The notes: generated by a model not told the origin, from the letters alone. DNA of 6,546 nt from an uncultured Candidatus Methylacidiphilales bacterium (GCA_937928665.1 CALFVM010000094.1:1-6546), one strand, 5' to 3'. Counted from the first letter of the stretch, positions 1-6,546 are shown. Made by a program: numbers and translations.

Positions 1-2194
1 GCCGGAGAAGATACGTCACGGAGAAGGTCTGGTCGAAGACCCGGATGGCCTCGCGGCGGAGCTGGCCGCGGGAGAGGGTGAGGAAGGTGCCGAGAGGGGC
101 GAGGCGTTCGCGCAGGTCGCGATAGGCCTCCTCGGGATCGATGCCGGGCTGGAGAAAGGCGGCAACGGAGGTCAGGGCGTCATCGTCCCAATGCTCGCGG
201 TAGGTGTTCAGATCGATGAGAACAAGGCCGCGATCGGTGGTGTAATCTTTGAATACATCGAGGATCTCGAAGGCATGTTGACCGGTGGGCGTGTTGAAGG
301 TCACGACATCGCCGGGACCGAGGCCGGTTCGGTTCCGGAACGGCTCGGAGACGAGGACCTGACGGCGGCCCCGCATGGCGCGGATGGTCTCGGGCGAAGT
401 CGACTGTTCCAAAACAAGCACATCGTAGTCGGCCACGTTTTGCATTTGGGTGGCGGAGACCTTGATGGGGAGTCCATCTACGGTGGTGTGGAGTTCCCGG
501 TAACGTCCCACGCGGTCGGCCATGGGCCAGGATTCAACCGCCTCAGCCACGGGATGGGGCAGAGTTTCGCGGGCACCGAGGGCAAGTGCGGAGATGGGAG
601 CGATAAAAAAGTCGGCGGCCAGGGTGCGAGCCAGCCAGCCATCAACGGTGGCGCGGAAGCTGTGGATCATGATCGCCACGCCGAGGAGCATGGCGAGGGC
701 GGCGACGACGGCGGCGATAGTAATCGAGTTGCGGTGGAGAGATCGTCCGAAGTGCCCAAAGGCCAGCCTGGCCCAGATGGGCAGGCCGAGCGGTGCCGCC
801 CGGCTGAGGAAAAGACTGACGCCAGGAACCAGGAAAGCAAAACCGACCAGGGTGAAGAAGGCGGTGGCAAAAGCGAGCCAGGCTGGGCCGGTGTGCAGGG
901 CGAGCCCGGCGGAGAAGAAGGCCAAGACAAAAGCGAGGAAGGCCGTGCCGGTCCAAACCCAGGTGCGGGTGCGGGCCTGTTCCCCGAGGGTGCCGGGTGA
1001 GAGGGCTTCGACGACGGGAACGCGGGAAGCTTCCCGGGCGGGCCACCAGGCACCGGCCAGGGCAGCGGCAACGCCGAATCCGAGGGCAAGGAGGGCGGCA
1101 GCGGGCGAGAGGAGAATGTCCTGGATATGAAGGAGGATGTAGAGCGAGGTGATGGTTGCCGATACGGTTTGGACCAGGGCAGCCGCGAGGAGTCCTCCGC
1201 CGAAAAGCCCGAGCAGGGCACCGACCAGCCCGAGGATGGCAGATTCAAAGAGAAAGAGTGCCTGGATTTGCCAGGGGTGCACGCCGAGGGTGCGGAGGAG
1301 CCCGATTTCCTGACGGCGGGAGATGACGGAAGCCGCAGCGGTGTTGTAGATCAGAAAGGTTCCGACCAGAAGGGCGATGAGGGAGAGTGCCGTCAGGTTA
1401 AGCTGGAAGGCACCGAGCATGGTTTCGACCTGGGCGGAACGGCGTTCGGGCGAACCGGCGCGGGCGTGAGGCGGCAGGGCGGAGGCAAGCTGGTTGCGAA
1501 GGGAGTCTCCCGCCGAGGCCAGTGCGGTTGGGGGCGCATCGAGGATGACATCGATCCGGTCGAGTTGCCCGAGGAGGCCGAAGGTTTCCTGAACGCTGGC
1601 GATGTCCATGAGGGCAAGGTGTTCATCAGCGCCGGGGGTGTCTTCGGAAAATCGGAGCAGCGCGGCGATGGTGAGTTCGACCGTTTCGCCCCGGGCCAGG
1701 ACACGCAGGCGATCACCGACGCCGAGCTCAAGGCGGCGGGCGAGTTTTTCGGAAATGGCGATATGATCGGGACGGGTCAGAAAGTCGAGGATGGAGGCGG
1801 GTTCGAACTGTTGGTCGAGCAGGATGAACGTGCTAAAGGGGCGGTTAGTGAACAGATCGATGCCGAGGACTTGGAGGTAGGTGCCGGGATGATCGGGCAG
1901 GAGAGCGACCTCCTGGATGACCGGTGTAGCGGCACGGACGCCGGGCTTGGCGCGGACAGTCAGGAAAAGATCCTCCGGCAGCCGGAGTCCATCACCTTCC
2001 ACGGTGAAATTGGCCTTGCCGGCCACGACATCGATCGAGGCGCGGAAGGATTGAAGGGCACTGTGGTTGACGACCTGGATGGCGGTAAAGACGGTGACGC
2101 CAAGGGCGATGCCGCAGATGTTGAGGGCGGCGAGAACTTTGTGCCGCCGATGATAACGCCCGGCGTGCCGGAGGAGGAGCCGGAGCAGCGTCAT
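1..2194 (-). CDS. FtsX/MacB-like ABC transporter permease, two-module, C-terminus cut by window edge
   Basis: This is the membrane subunit of an ABC transporter acting in the inner membrane, partner of the ATPase just upstream. The frame is open from ATG 2194 to the left edge, giving 731 complete codons. Seen in the translation: a first membrane segment at about residues 20-42, then a large extracytoplasmic domain to about 262. Next comes a helix at about 267-289 followed by the FtsX-type coupling motif RRQEIGLLRTLG (EIG at 296-298), and two further helices to about 390 ending in PAREASRVPVVEAL. After a linker with two more hydrophobic segments, a second module begins with a helix at about 490-511. 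It continues with VDGWLARTLAADFF, the start of a second extracytoplasmic domain. Known for the family: such double-module permeases run to roughly 830-850 residues, so about 100 residues with the last helices should lie outside. The ATG overlaps the ATPase stop as ATGA, implying coupled translation. The substrate is unknown. The architecture resembles LolC/E, MacB and AttF/AttG-type exporters of envelope lipids or lipoproteins rather than importers. Confidence 0.9.
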   Translation of the reverse strand, partial: MTLLRLLLRHAGRYHRRHKVLAALNICGIALGVTVFTAIQVVNHSALQSFRASIDVVAGKANFTVEGDGLRLPEDLFLTVRAKPGVRAATPVIQEVALLPDHPGTYLQVLGIDLFTNRPFSTFILLDQQFEPASILDFLTRPDHIAISEKLARRLELGVGDRLRVLARGETVELTIAALLRFSEDTPGADEHLALMDIASVQETFGLLGQLDRIDVILDAPPTALASAGDSLRNQLASALPPHARAGSPERRSAQVETMLGAFQLNLTALSLIALLVGTFLIYNTAAASVISRRQEIGLLRTLGVHPWQIQALFLFESAILGLVGALLGLFGGGLLAAALVQTVSATITSLYILLHIQDILLSPAAALLALGFGVAAALAGAWWPAREASRVPVVEALSPGTLGEQARTRTWVWTGTAFLAFVLAFFSAGLALHTGPAWLAFATAFFTLVGFAFLVPGVSLFLSRAAPLGLPIWARLAFGHFGRSLHRNSITIAAVVAALAMLLGVAIMIHSFRATVDGWLARTLAADFFIAPISALALGARETLPHPVAEAVESWPMADRVGRYRELHTTVDGLPIKVSATQMQNVADYDVLVLEQSTSPETIRAMRGRRQVLVSEPFRNRTGLGPGDVVTFNTPTGQHAFEILDVFKDYTTDRGLVLIDLNTYREHWDDDALTSVAAFLQPGIDPEEAYRDLRERLAPLGTFLTLSRGQLRREAIRVFDQTFSVTYLLR

Positions 2195-2868
2195 GAGCGG
2201 GCGTCCGAGACAATGCACCCATCCTTCATGCGCACAACGCGGCCCGCCGTGCGGGCGATCTCAGGGCTGTGGGTGACCATGACGACGGTGGTGCCGTCGG
2301 AGGCGGTAAGGTTGCGGATAAGATCGAGAATCCGCGAGCTGTTAGCCGAATCGAGGTTTCCAGTCGGTTCGTCGGCCAGGAGGAGGGCGGGCTTGTGGAC
2401 CAGGGCACGGGCGACGGCCGCCCGTTGCATTTCGCCTCCGGAAAGCTGATGAGGGAGGTGGCCGGCCCGGGCGGTCAGTCCAACGGCGTCAAGAAGCTGG
2501 TCCGTGCGCCGTTGGAACTGGGCGTTATCCCGGCCCGCGAGGAGGGAGGGGAGAGCGATATTCTCGCGGACGGAGAGGGTTGGCATGAGGTGAAAAAACT
2601 GGAAAATAAAACCGATGGTGTCGCGGCGTAGGCGGGTGAGGTCGGCATCGCTCATGGAGGCTAGGGCGGCAGTTCCGATCCGGATATCCCCGGAATCGAA
2701 CCGGTCGAGTCCACCGAGGCAGTGGAGCAGGGTGCTTTTGCCGGAGCCGGAAGCACCGACCAGGGCGATGAATTCACCCGGCTCAATCCGAAGAGAGACG
2801 TTTTGGAGAGCGCAGACAGCATCGCTCCCGGTTCGGTAGGTCTTGGAGAGGGAGGAGACTTCAATCAC
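2191..2868 (-). CDS. ABC transporter ATP-binding protein, LolD/MacB-like
   Basis: This cytoplasmic ATPase powers the adjacent FtsX-type permease. All the ABC motifs are present in 225 residues: Walker A GASGSGKST at 38-46, Q-loop glutamine at 90, signature LSGGE at 142-146, Walker B LLLADEP at 162-168 with catalytic Glu167, D-loop NLDS at 171-174 and switch histidine at 200. The FQFFHLMPTLSVRENIALP stretch and the short single-domain length are typical of the LolD/MacB/FtsE branch, which pairs with FtsX-like permeases. The start is GTG 2868, giving the usual family N-terminus MIEVSSLSKTYRTG. An in-frame stop lies about 10 codons upstream with no ATG between, so GTG is the best choice. There is no clear Shine-Dalgarno sequence. 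The stop overlaps the permease ATG by ATGA. No good promoter is visible immediately upstream. The family call is secure; the substrate cannot be read from the sequence. Confidence 0.95.
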   Translation of the reverse strand: MIEVSSLSKTYRTGSDAVCALQNVSLRIEPGEFIALVGASGSGKSTLLHCLGGLDRFDSGDIRIGTAALASMSDADLTRLRRDTIGFIFQFFHLMPTLSVRENIALPSLLAGRDNAQFQRRTDQLLDAVGLTARAGHLPHQLSGGEMQRAAVARALVHKPALLLADEPTGNLDSANSSRILDLIRNLTASDGTTVVMVTHSPEIARTAGRVVRMKDGCIVSDARS

Positions 2869-2898
2869 CCGAGGAGGGTTGCACAGTCGGCCCGGAGG

Positions 2899-3033
2899 TC
2901 AATTTTCGGCGGACACGATTTTGACTTCGGTATCTGGGGCGTTGGATCGTCCTCCCTTTAGTTTCACCTGGTAAGGCTGCGTCAGGATCTTGATGATCGG
3001 CAGCGGATGAAACGAGCCTTGAAGCCAGATCAC
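2899..3033 (-). pseudogene. Possible 3' remnant of a lost gene, or a small 44-residue ORF
   Basis: Between the symporter stop and the ATPase start, one minus-strand frame gives a protein-like 44-residue sequence. It begins VIWLQGSFHPLPIIKILTQP, has a Lys-rich middle and ends KIVSAEN, with the stop at 2901-2899. That stop is 30 bases before the ATPase GTG, a normal spacing for the preceding gene of an operon. The only in-frame start is GTG 3033, with no ribosome binding site, and an in-frame stop lies six codons before it. Rereading one base at 3033 would join it to another open frame (3161-3033, containing DPTLPIEGLGKPQE) that overlaps the symporter's C-terminal codons. This could be the tail of an upstream operon member lost by deletion or by arrival of the symporter, or a chance frame. 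I do not recognise the family. The rest of the 2869-3072 gap shows no convincing promoter or terminator. Confidence 0.3.
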
Positions 3034-3072
3034 TCTTGGGGTTTGCCGAGACCTTCAATGGGGAGGGTTGGA

Positions 3073-4815
3073 TCAGCGACAATTCGACGATTGGCTCCGT
3101 CGGACACCCGCCAGGAGGAGTCCCCCTCCACATCCGGCGGTGAAGAGACAAAGGGCGAGGATCAGGAGCCTGTCAGGCCAGGCATTTGGAACAACTAAAA
3201 GCAACAGCATGATGACGCCAATAGCCAGTGTGACACTGCCAACCATTTTGGCCTGATGAGAGTCGTTGGCTTCTCCAACTTCGCTCACGAAGTCCACCGG
3301 ACGGCGCATAGTTTGAAAAAACAATTCCTCGCGGTGAATCTGCGCTTTGCTGCGAAACGGAGCGAGCAGGCGGCTGATGATCGTGCCCGCAAGACCGAAT
3401 GACAGCACCCACATTCCCCGTTCTTGGATGCTCCAGGCCGTTGCCTCCCCAAGCCGCACTGCGATCTCAATGTATAAAGTGGGAAGCATGGAAAGTCCGA
3501 AGATGAGGAAATATGACCAAGCCGGCAACTTTCGCAGGAAGAGGCCTGAAAGCAACGGGAGAACCAAAGGCGTACCGATCACCGCGCCCATCAACAGGAA
3601 CGTATCAAATAGATCGACCTTCCCGAGCGTGGCGATGGTGACGCTCATCCCGACCATGATCGCGCCCAAGCCGGCACTGACGGCACGGCAGAGTCGGACA
3701 AGAGCCCGCTCGGAGATCGGCGGACGGGCCAGTTTCTCTCGGATCCGACCGATCAGGTTATGGACGATCACCCCGGTTAATCCATTGATGCCTGAATCCA
3801 TGCTGCTCATTGTGGCGGCAAACATCGCGGCGATCATGATACCCATTAGGCCGTTGGGCAGAAAGTGCATTGCCGCCACCGCGTAAGCTCCTGTCGCAGG
3901 ATCCTCAATGGGGAGCGCAAGAACCTCTTGCTCAAAGAAAAATCGGGCGACCATGGGCGGAATGAACCAAACGGCGCTGCCTACTGCCATTAACGCAAAG
4001 GCCCACCAGGACGCCCGTCCTGCCTCGCGTCCATCTTTGGCTGACAAGTATCGGCCGGCAGTTCCCAACTGCAACTGTGTGATAAGTTGCATCAGAAAGA
4101 CCACCACGGCCCATTGCAGCGTGAAACGATCTTCCGGAAACTGTCCTGGCTCTTTCACCAACCGAAAGGCGTCGGCGAAGGCTGGGGAGGTTGCCAACTC
4201 CCAGAAACCCGTGATTCCCCCAACATGAATCAGGGCCAGGATCCCGACCATGAGCGTAATTCCGTAGAGGATAATCCCTTGGACCACATCAGTCGCCATC
4301 ACTGCCCACTTGCCGCCTGTGACCGAGTAAAGGGTGACAATCACCCCAACGATAATGATGGTACCAATGAGGGGTAACCCAAAAACGGCACTCACGAAAA
4401 CACCAAGGGCCCAGAGTTGTATGGCGGCTCCGAGCGGACCAAGCAAGAGACCCGTGTAAATGGAAAACTGCTCGACGACGGTACCAAAACGAGCGCGGAT
4501 GACGTCGGCACCCGTGTAGGCTCGGGTCTGTCGAAACCAGGCACCCAGAAAAAGCCCTCCAAGTGCGAATCCGAGCAGATTGGCGGCATAAATCACTAAC
4601 AAGCTTGGACCAGCGGTGAATGCCGCTGAGGCGTTGCCGGTAAAGGTAAACGCGCTTATTCCCGACATGCAGATACTCGTGCCGACCATCCACCAGCTCC
4701 CGCGCGCCCCGGCGCGCACAAAATCGCCCAGATTCTGATTGAGTTTCGCGAATTGCGTTCCAATGACTAACAACACCAAGAGATAGACGCCGAGCGTGAG
4801 GTATTCAAGAATCAT
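3073..4815 (-). CDS. Solute:sodium symporter (SSS family)
   Basis: This is an inner-membrane secondary transporter that couples Na+ entry to uptake of an organic solute. From ATG 4815 it is 580 residues long, within the usual SSS range. It has about 13-15 hydrophobic segments from residue 5 to about 570. Family marks include the first core helix region WWMVGTSICMSGISAFTFTG (41-60), the GADVIRARFG loop (102-111), GGKWAVMATDVVQG (167-180) and AAMFAATMSSMDSGING (329-345). In characterised SSS proteins, the neighbouring serines of this last helix help form the Na2 sodium site. The loop EELFFQTMRRPVDFVSEVG before the last helices is typical of bacterial SSS members near catabolic genes. The frame can be extended to a TTG at 4860, but ATG 4815 is preferred because it starts directly at the first helix (MILEYLTLGVYLLVLLV) and avoids the upstream hairpin. 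The substrate is not deducible: sugars, sugar acids, sialic acid and amino acids are all possible. Confidence 0.93.
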   Translation of the reverse strand: MILEYLTLGVYLLVLLVIGTQFAKLNQNLGDFVRAGARGSWWMVGTSICMSGISAFTFTGNASAAFTAGPSLLVIYAANLLGFALGGLFLGAWFRQTRAYTGADVIRARFGTVVEQFSIYTGLLLGPLGAAIQLWALGVFVSAVFGLPLIGTIIIVGVIVTLYSVTGGKWAVMATDVVQGIILYGITLMVGILALIHVGGITGFWELATSPAFADAFRLVKEPGQFPEDRFTLQWAVVVFLMQLITQLQLGTAGRYLSAKDGREAGRASWWAFALMAVGSAVWFIPPMVARFFFEQEVLALPIEDPATGAYAVAAMHFLPNGLMGIMIAAMFAATMSSMDSGINGLTGVIVHNLIGRIREKLARPPISERALVRLCRAVSAGLGAIMVGMSVTIATLGKVDLFDTFLLMGAVIGTPLVLPLLSGLFLRKLPAWSYFLIFGLSMLPTLYIEIAVRLGEATAWSIQERGMWVLSFGLAGTIISRLLAPFRSKAQIHREELFFQTMRRPVDFVSEVGEANDSHQAKMVGSVTLAIGVIMLLLLVVPNAWPDRLLILALCLFTAGCGGGLLLAGVRRSQSSNCR

Positions 4816-4860
4816 GGGTCTTGAGCGGTAGGCAACACCGCATCCAGGCCTGCAATGCAA

Positions 4861-4894
4861 TTGCCCCGCCTCGAAACATGTCTTGGCGGGGCAA
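4861..4894 (-). terminator. Hairpin, likely terminator of the PEP-CTERM gene
   Basis: TTGCCCCGCC at 4861-4870 is the perfect reverse complement of GGCGGGGCAA at 4885-4894, a 10-bp GC-rich stem with a 14-base loop. On the minus strand it begins 27 bases after the TAA of the PEP-CTERM gene and ends 45 bases before the symporter ATG. The sequence after the stem on the minus strand (TTGCATTGC) is only weakly T-rich. Termination may therefore be incomplete, and the hairpin could instead work as an attenuator or as an mRNA 3'-end stabiliser between the two genes. Confidence 0.6.
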
Positions 4895-4921
4895 CCGAAG
4901 ATTGACTGGTGCGAAGGTAAC

Positions 4922-5746
4922 TTATTTCTTTCGGAATCGCCGGGCGATCAATCCTAAGATCGCGGCAAAGCCGACCAGCCCGTAGGTTGACGGTTCTGGA
5001 ATCGCGGTCGCAAACGAGGTCGAGAGCCGAATTTCGTCGAAAGTCACCTGCTGTGTTGTGAATTGCGCGAGCGTAATCCGGTCAAAGACGATGTCTTGCC
5101 CGGTGAGGGTAACTCCCGTGTTGTTGCTTTCGATGACTAAGTCGGTCGGATTCCGGTACACTGTGACTGTGTCAGAAGCCGCCGTGCTGCTTAGATCAAA
5201 GCGAACAATGAAAAAGTTGGTGTTGGTATCGGCAACACCAAGATCTTGGTTGGCACCGCCGGCAATGCGGAATCCGTAGTTCGTTGCTCCAAACCCACCG
5301 GCACCGCCACCGTTACCGAGACGGAAATTCCTATCAGCATCGGCAAGACCGCCATTGTGAAACTCAAGGGCTTTATATTGATTGTCCACTCCACCCAGGT
5401 CCATAAGGAAGCTTAAATAGTAGGTTCCCGTCGTGGTGGCGGTAAATGGAGTATTCAGCAACCGTCCAGTACGAACGTTATTCGTGCCCACACTGGCTGC
5501 CCCGCCTGCGGAATCGACCCCTGTATAGGTGAGCCCGGTGGCGATTGGGTCGGCCGGGCCGGTGGTGCCGGTAATCCAGTTGCCCGTAAAGCCAAGGCTT
5601 GTCGGACCCTGGCCAATCAGACTTGCAGAAGTGTCGTAGTTACTGCCGCCGGTAAGGAACGGCTCGTAGACCAATAGAGTCGCGTGACTCGAGTGCAGAG
5701 AGATTGCCGTGAGGGCAACAATGAACAGTGACTGGGTTTTTTTCAT
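4922..5746 (-). CDS. PEP-CTERM sorting domain-containing secreted protein
   Basis: This is an exported protein predicted to be anchored or processed at the cell surface by an exosortase. The 274-residue product starts with a signal peptide (MKKTQSLFIVALTAISLHSSHA, likely cleaved after Ala22). It ends with a textbook PEP-CTERM signal: IPEPSTYG at 249-256, a hydrophobic helix (about 257-268) and the basic tail ARRFRKK. The body (about 23-247) is rich in Gly, Thr, Asn and Asp with alternating hydrophobic residues, suggesting a beta-sandwich. The opening LLVYEPFLTGGSNYDTSA and the pattern YYLSFLMDLGG..YKALEFHNG resemble concanavalin/LamG-like domains, but no catalytic motif is seen. Cysteine is absent from the mature protein. 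Start ATG 5746 is the only sensible one because it precedes the signal peptide directly; there is no Shine-Dalgarno sequence. Transcription is likely from the promoter at 5791-5819, ending at the hairpin at 4861-4894. The sorting class is sure; the function is unknown. Confidence 0.92.
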   Translation of the reverse strand: MKKTQSLFIVALTAISLHSSHATLLVYEPFLTGGSNYDTSASLIGQGPTSLGFTGNWITGTTGPADPIATGLTYTGVDSAGGAASVGTNNVRTGRLLNTPFTATTTGTYYLSFLMDLGGVDNQYKALEFHNGGLADADRNFRLGNGGGAGGFGATNYGFRIAGGANQDLGVADTNTNFFIVRFDLSSTAASDTVTVYRNPTDLVIESNNTGVTLTGQDIVFDRITLAQFTTQQVTFDEIRLSTSFATAIPEPSTYGLVGFAAILGLIARRFRKK

Positions 5747-6095
5747 GATGGGTTTGGTGTTGAGTTGGCCTTGAATGACTTGTCGGTTGCAATTTAAGGC
5801 TTTCTCGCATATTCGTCAATAACTTTTATACGACTGCCTGTCGTTTTGTGTGGACCATTCGGTTCTGGCGGAAGTTTCAGAGCGGGGGCGTTCGCCGCCT
5901 GTAAAACGAAAAATCATCGAATTTTCTCCTCAGGAGGGGGTGCCCGCACTGTTTTTCGCCGCCAAAGCTTCTATTTATCAGCGCATGACAAGTCAAGTGA
6001 CCGGTCTGAGAACGATGGTTCGGGCCGGCTGGGTGACGGACTTTGAAGAAATAAACGATTGCATTATTGAAAAAAAAATATACGTTGAACAAGCA
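5747..6095. other. Divergent intergenic region between the PEP-CTERM and prepilin-like genes
   Basis: These 349 bases separate two genes that point away from each other. The left part carries the minus-strand promoter described separately. The short frames on either strand (up to about 70 codons) give compositionally odd, Arg/Ser-rich or Phe-rich translations with no family look, so I see no gene. A minimal GGCG-TT-CGCC palindrome near 5887-5896 is too small to call. The right end is AT-rich, with a run of nine A at 6070-6078 followed by TATA. A weak plus-strand promoter may exist (TTGAAG at 6043-6048, then TATTGA at 6065-6070 with a 16-base spacer), but the match is poor. No terminator or riboswitch is recognised. 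Confidence 0.6.
5791..5819 (-). promoter_or_regulatory. Sigma70-like promoter for the PEP-CTERM gene
   Basis: On the minus strand, TTGACG (5819-5814) matches the -35 consensus at five of six bases. It is followed by an exact 17-base spacer and TAAATT (5796-5791), four of six for the -10. Transcription would begin near 5784, leaving an untranslated leader of about 38 bases before ATG 5746. The optimal spacing and position make it a good candidate, but it is predicted by eye only. Confidence 0.5.
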
Positions 6096-6546
6096 ATGAT
6101 GACAAAGGCAACTGTTTGTGGCAGGTCGCGCAGAGGCTTCACGGTAGTCGAAATACTGGTTGGTATCACCATTATAGGAATATTAGCAGTGCTTATTTTT
6201 CCTGTGGGAAATCGCGTGCTTACCCAGGTCGCTGCGACTAAATCGTTGAACCAACTCAGAAGCGTCGGAGTGGGCATCCTGCTTTATGCCAACGACAACA
6301 GCGATTCTCTGCCAGGGCCTCTTTTCACCTCGATCCAACCGCGATTCCGACAGTCAGATACAAATCAACTTGCCACAAACATAGCGCCCTACCTTGGGTA
6401 CACGGTCACCAATTCATGGCAGGCAATGCCCGAAATGCTTTTCTCATCCTGGGGTGGCAGGACGAAGTCTTACAGACCCGAGGTTGGAGGTCTGAGCACG
6501 CTCATGTGCAACTGGAATGACTATGACCGGGCCACGATTCCCGGAC
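6096..6546 (+). CDS. Prepilin-like (type II secretion pseudopilin family) protein, C-terminus cut by window edge
   Basis: This is a membrane-inserted, type IV pilin-like protein, expected to be cleaved and N-methylated by a prepilin peptidase. The frame is open from ATG 6096 to the right edge (150 complete codons). Two adjacent ATGs (6096 and 6099) are possible starts, giving a 14- or 13-residue leader with a basic end (GRSRRG). The class III prepilin motif follows: cleavage after Gly14, Phe15 at mature +1 and Glu19 at mature +5 (G|FTVVEILVGITIIGILAVLI). Then comes the single long hydrophobic helix, to about residue 37. The next stretch, ATKSLNQLRSVGVGILLYAND, matches the 'NLRQ.G.A...YA.DN' region of the large prepilin-like families of Verrucomicrobiota, Lentisphaerota and Planctomycetota. 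In those families the globular part often ends in an H-x9-DG-like motif, which would be beyond the window here. No Shine-Dalgarno sequence precedes the start. No other secretion genes are nearby, so it is more likely an orphan paralogue than part of a full T2SS operon. Confidence 0.9.
   Translation, partial: MMTKATVCGRSRRGFTVVEILVGITIIGILAVLIFPVGNRVLTQVAATKSLNQLRSVGVGILLYANDNSDSLPGPLFTSIQPRFRQSDTNQLATNIAPYLGYTVTNSWQAMPEMLFSSWGGRTKSYRPEVGGLSTLMCNWNDYDRATIPG

Noticed and set aside
621..650. Apparent frameshift in the permease near the start of its second extracytoplasmic domain
   Set aside because: Recounting the tandem repeat here (GGCTGGCTGGCT on the minus strand) shows the frame is intact and reads VDGWLARTLAADFF. 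The suspicion came from dropping one repeat unit.
1127..2449. 440-codon plus-strand open frame
   Set aside because: It lies antisense to the permease and ATPase, is rich in Gly, Glu and Asp, and has no recognisable domain. It is the usual product of GC-biased third positions in the real minus-strand genes. The 191-1000 plus-strand frame is rejected for the same reason.
2874..2902. TTGACC box upstream of the ATPase as a possible -35
   Set aside because: At the required spacing the sequence is ACCCTC, which is not a -10 element.
3347..3886. 179-codon plus-strand open frame
   Set aside because: It is antisense to the symporter, whose minus-strand translation carries clear SSS motifs throughout. 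The plus-strand product is Arg/Pro/Ser-rich with no family resemblance.
4816..4860. Symporter N-terminal extension MHCRPGCGVAYRSRP from TTG 4860
   Set aside because: The start would be a TTG abutting the hairpin, and the extra residues are not membrane-like. ATG 4815 begins directly at the first transmembrane helix.
5846..6092. Short open frames on both strands in the divergent spacer (66 and 71 codons)
   Set aside because: They overlap each other, have unlikely composition and no start signals or domain resemblance.
5993..6277. 94-codon minus-strand open frame
   Set aside because: It is antisense to the start of the prepilin-like gene, whose cleavage motif and hydrophobic helix are unmistakable on the plus strand.

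Overview
The window looks like chromosomal DNA from a member of the Planctomycetota-Verrucomicrobiota group, most likely Verrucomicrobiota. This is an inference. It rests on a short secreted protein with a C-terminal PEP-CTERM sorting signal, a prepilin-like protein of the 'LRSVGVGILLYANDN' type that is heavily expanded in that group, a solute:sodium symporter in the style common there, and start codons without obvious Shine-Dalgarno sequences. No tRNA, rRNA, CRISPR array, transposase or integrase is visible.

Layout, left to right. Positions 1-2868 hold a minus-strand two-gene ABC transporter operon. It has an ATPase (2868-2191, GTG start) and a large FtsX/MacB-type permease that starts at 2194, overlaps the ATPase stop by ATGA, and runs off the left edge after 731 codons. 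This block is visibly GC-rich, with C or G at most third codon positions, which produces long meaningless open frames on the opposite strand. Positions 2869-3072 are a short gap with a 44-codon minus-strand reading frame that could be the tail of a lost gene. Positions 3073-4815 encode a solute:sodium symporter (SSS family), also minus strand. A 10-bp-stem hairpin at 4861-4894 separates it from a minus-strand gene for a 274-residue PEP-CTERM protein (4922-5746), which has a good sigma70-like promoter at 5791-5819. A 349-base, more AT-rich divergent intergenic region follows. A plus-strand gene for a prepilin-like (type II secretion/type IV pilin family) protein then starts at 6096 and runs off the right edge.

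Functional reading. The ABC pair is of the kind that works on lipids, lipoproteins or other envelope substrates rather than importing solutes. The SSS protein would bring a small organic solute in with Na+. The PEP-CTERM and prepilin-like proteins are surface or secreted products whose processing enzymes (exosortase and prepilin peptidase) would be encoded elsewhere. Apart from the ATPase-permease pair, nothing shows these genes form one pathway. I see no convincing new defence or mobile system. The most unusual items are the possible truncated reading frame between the symporter and the ABC operon, and the divergent PEP-CTERM/prepilin-like pair.
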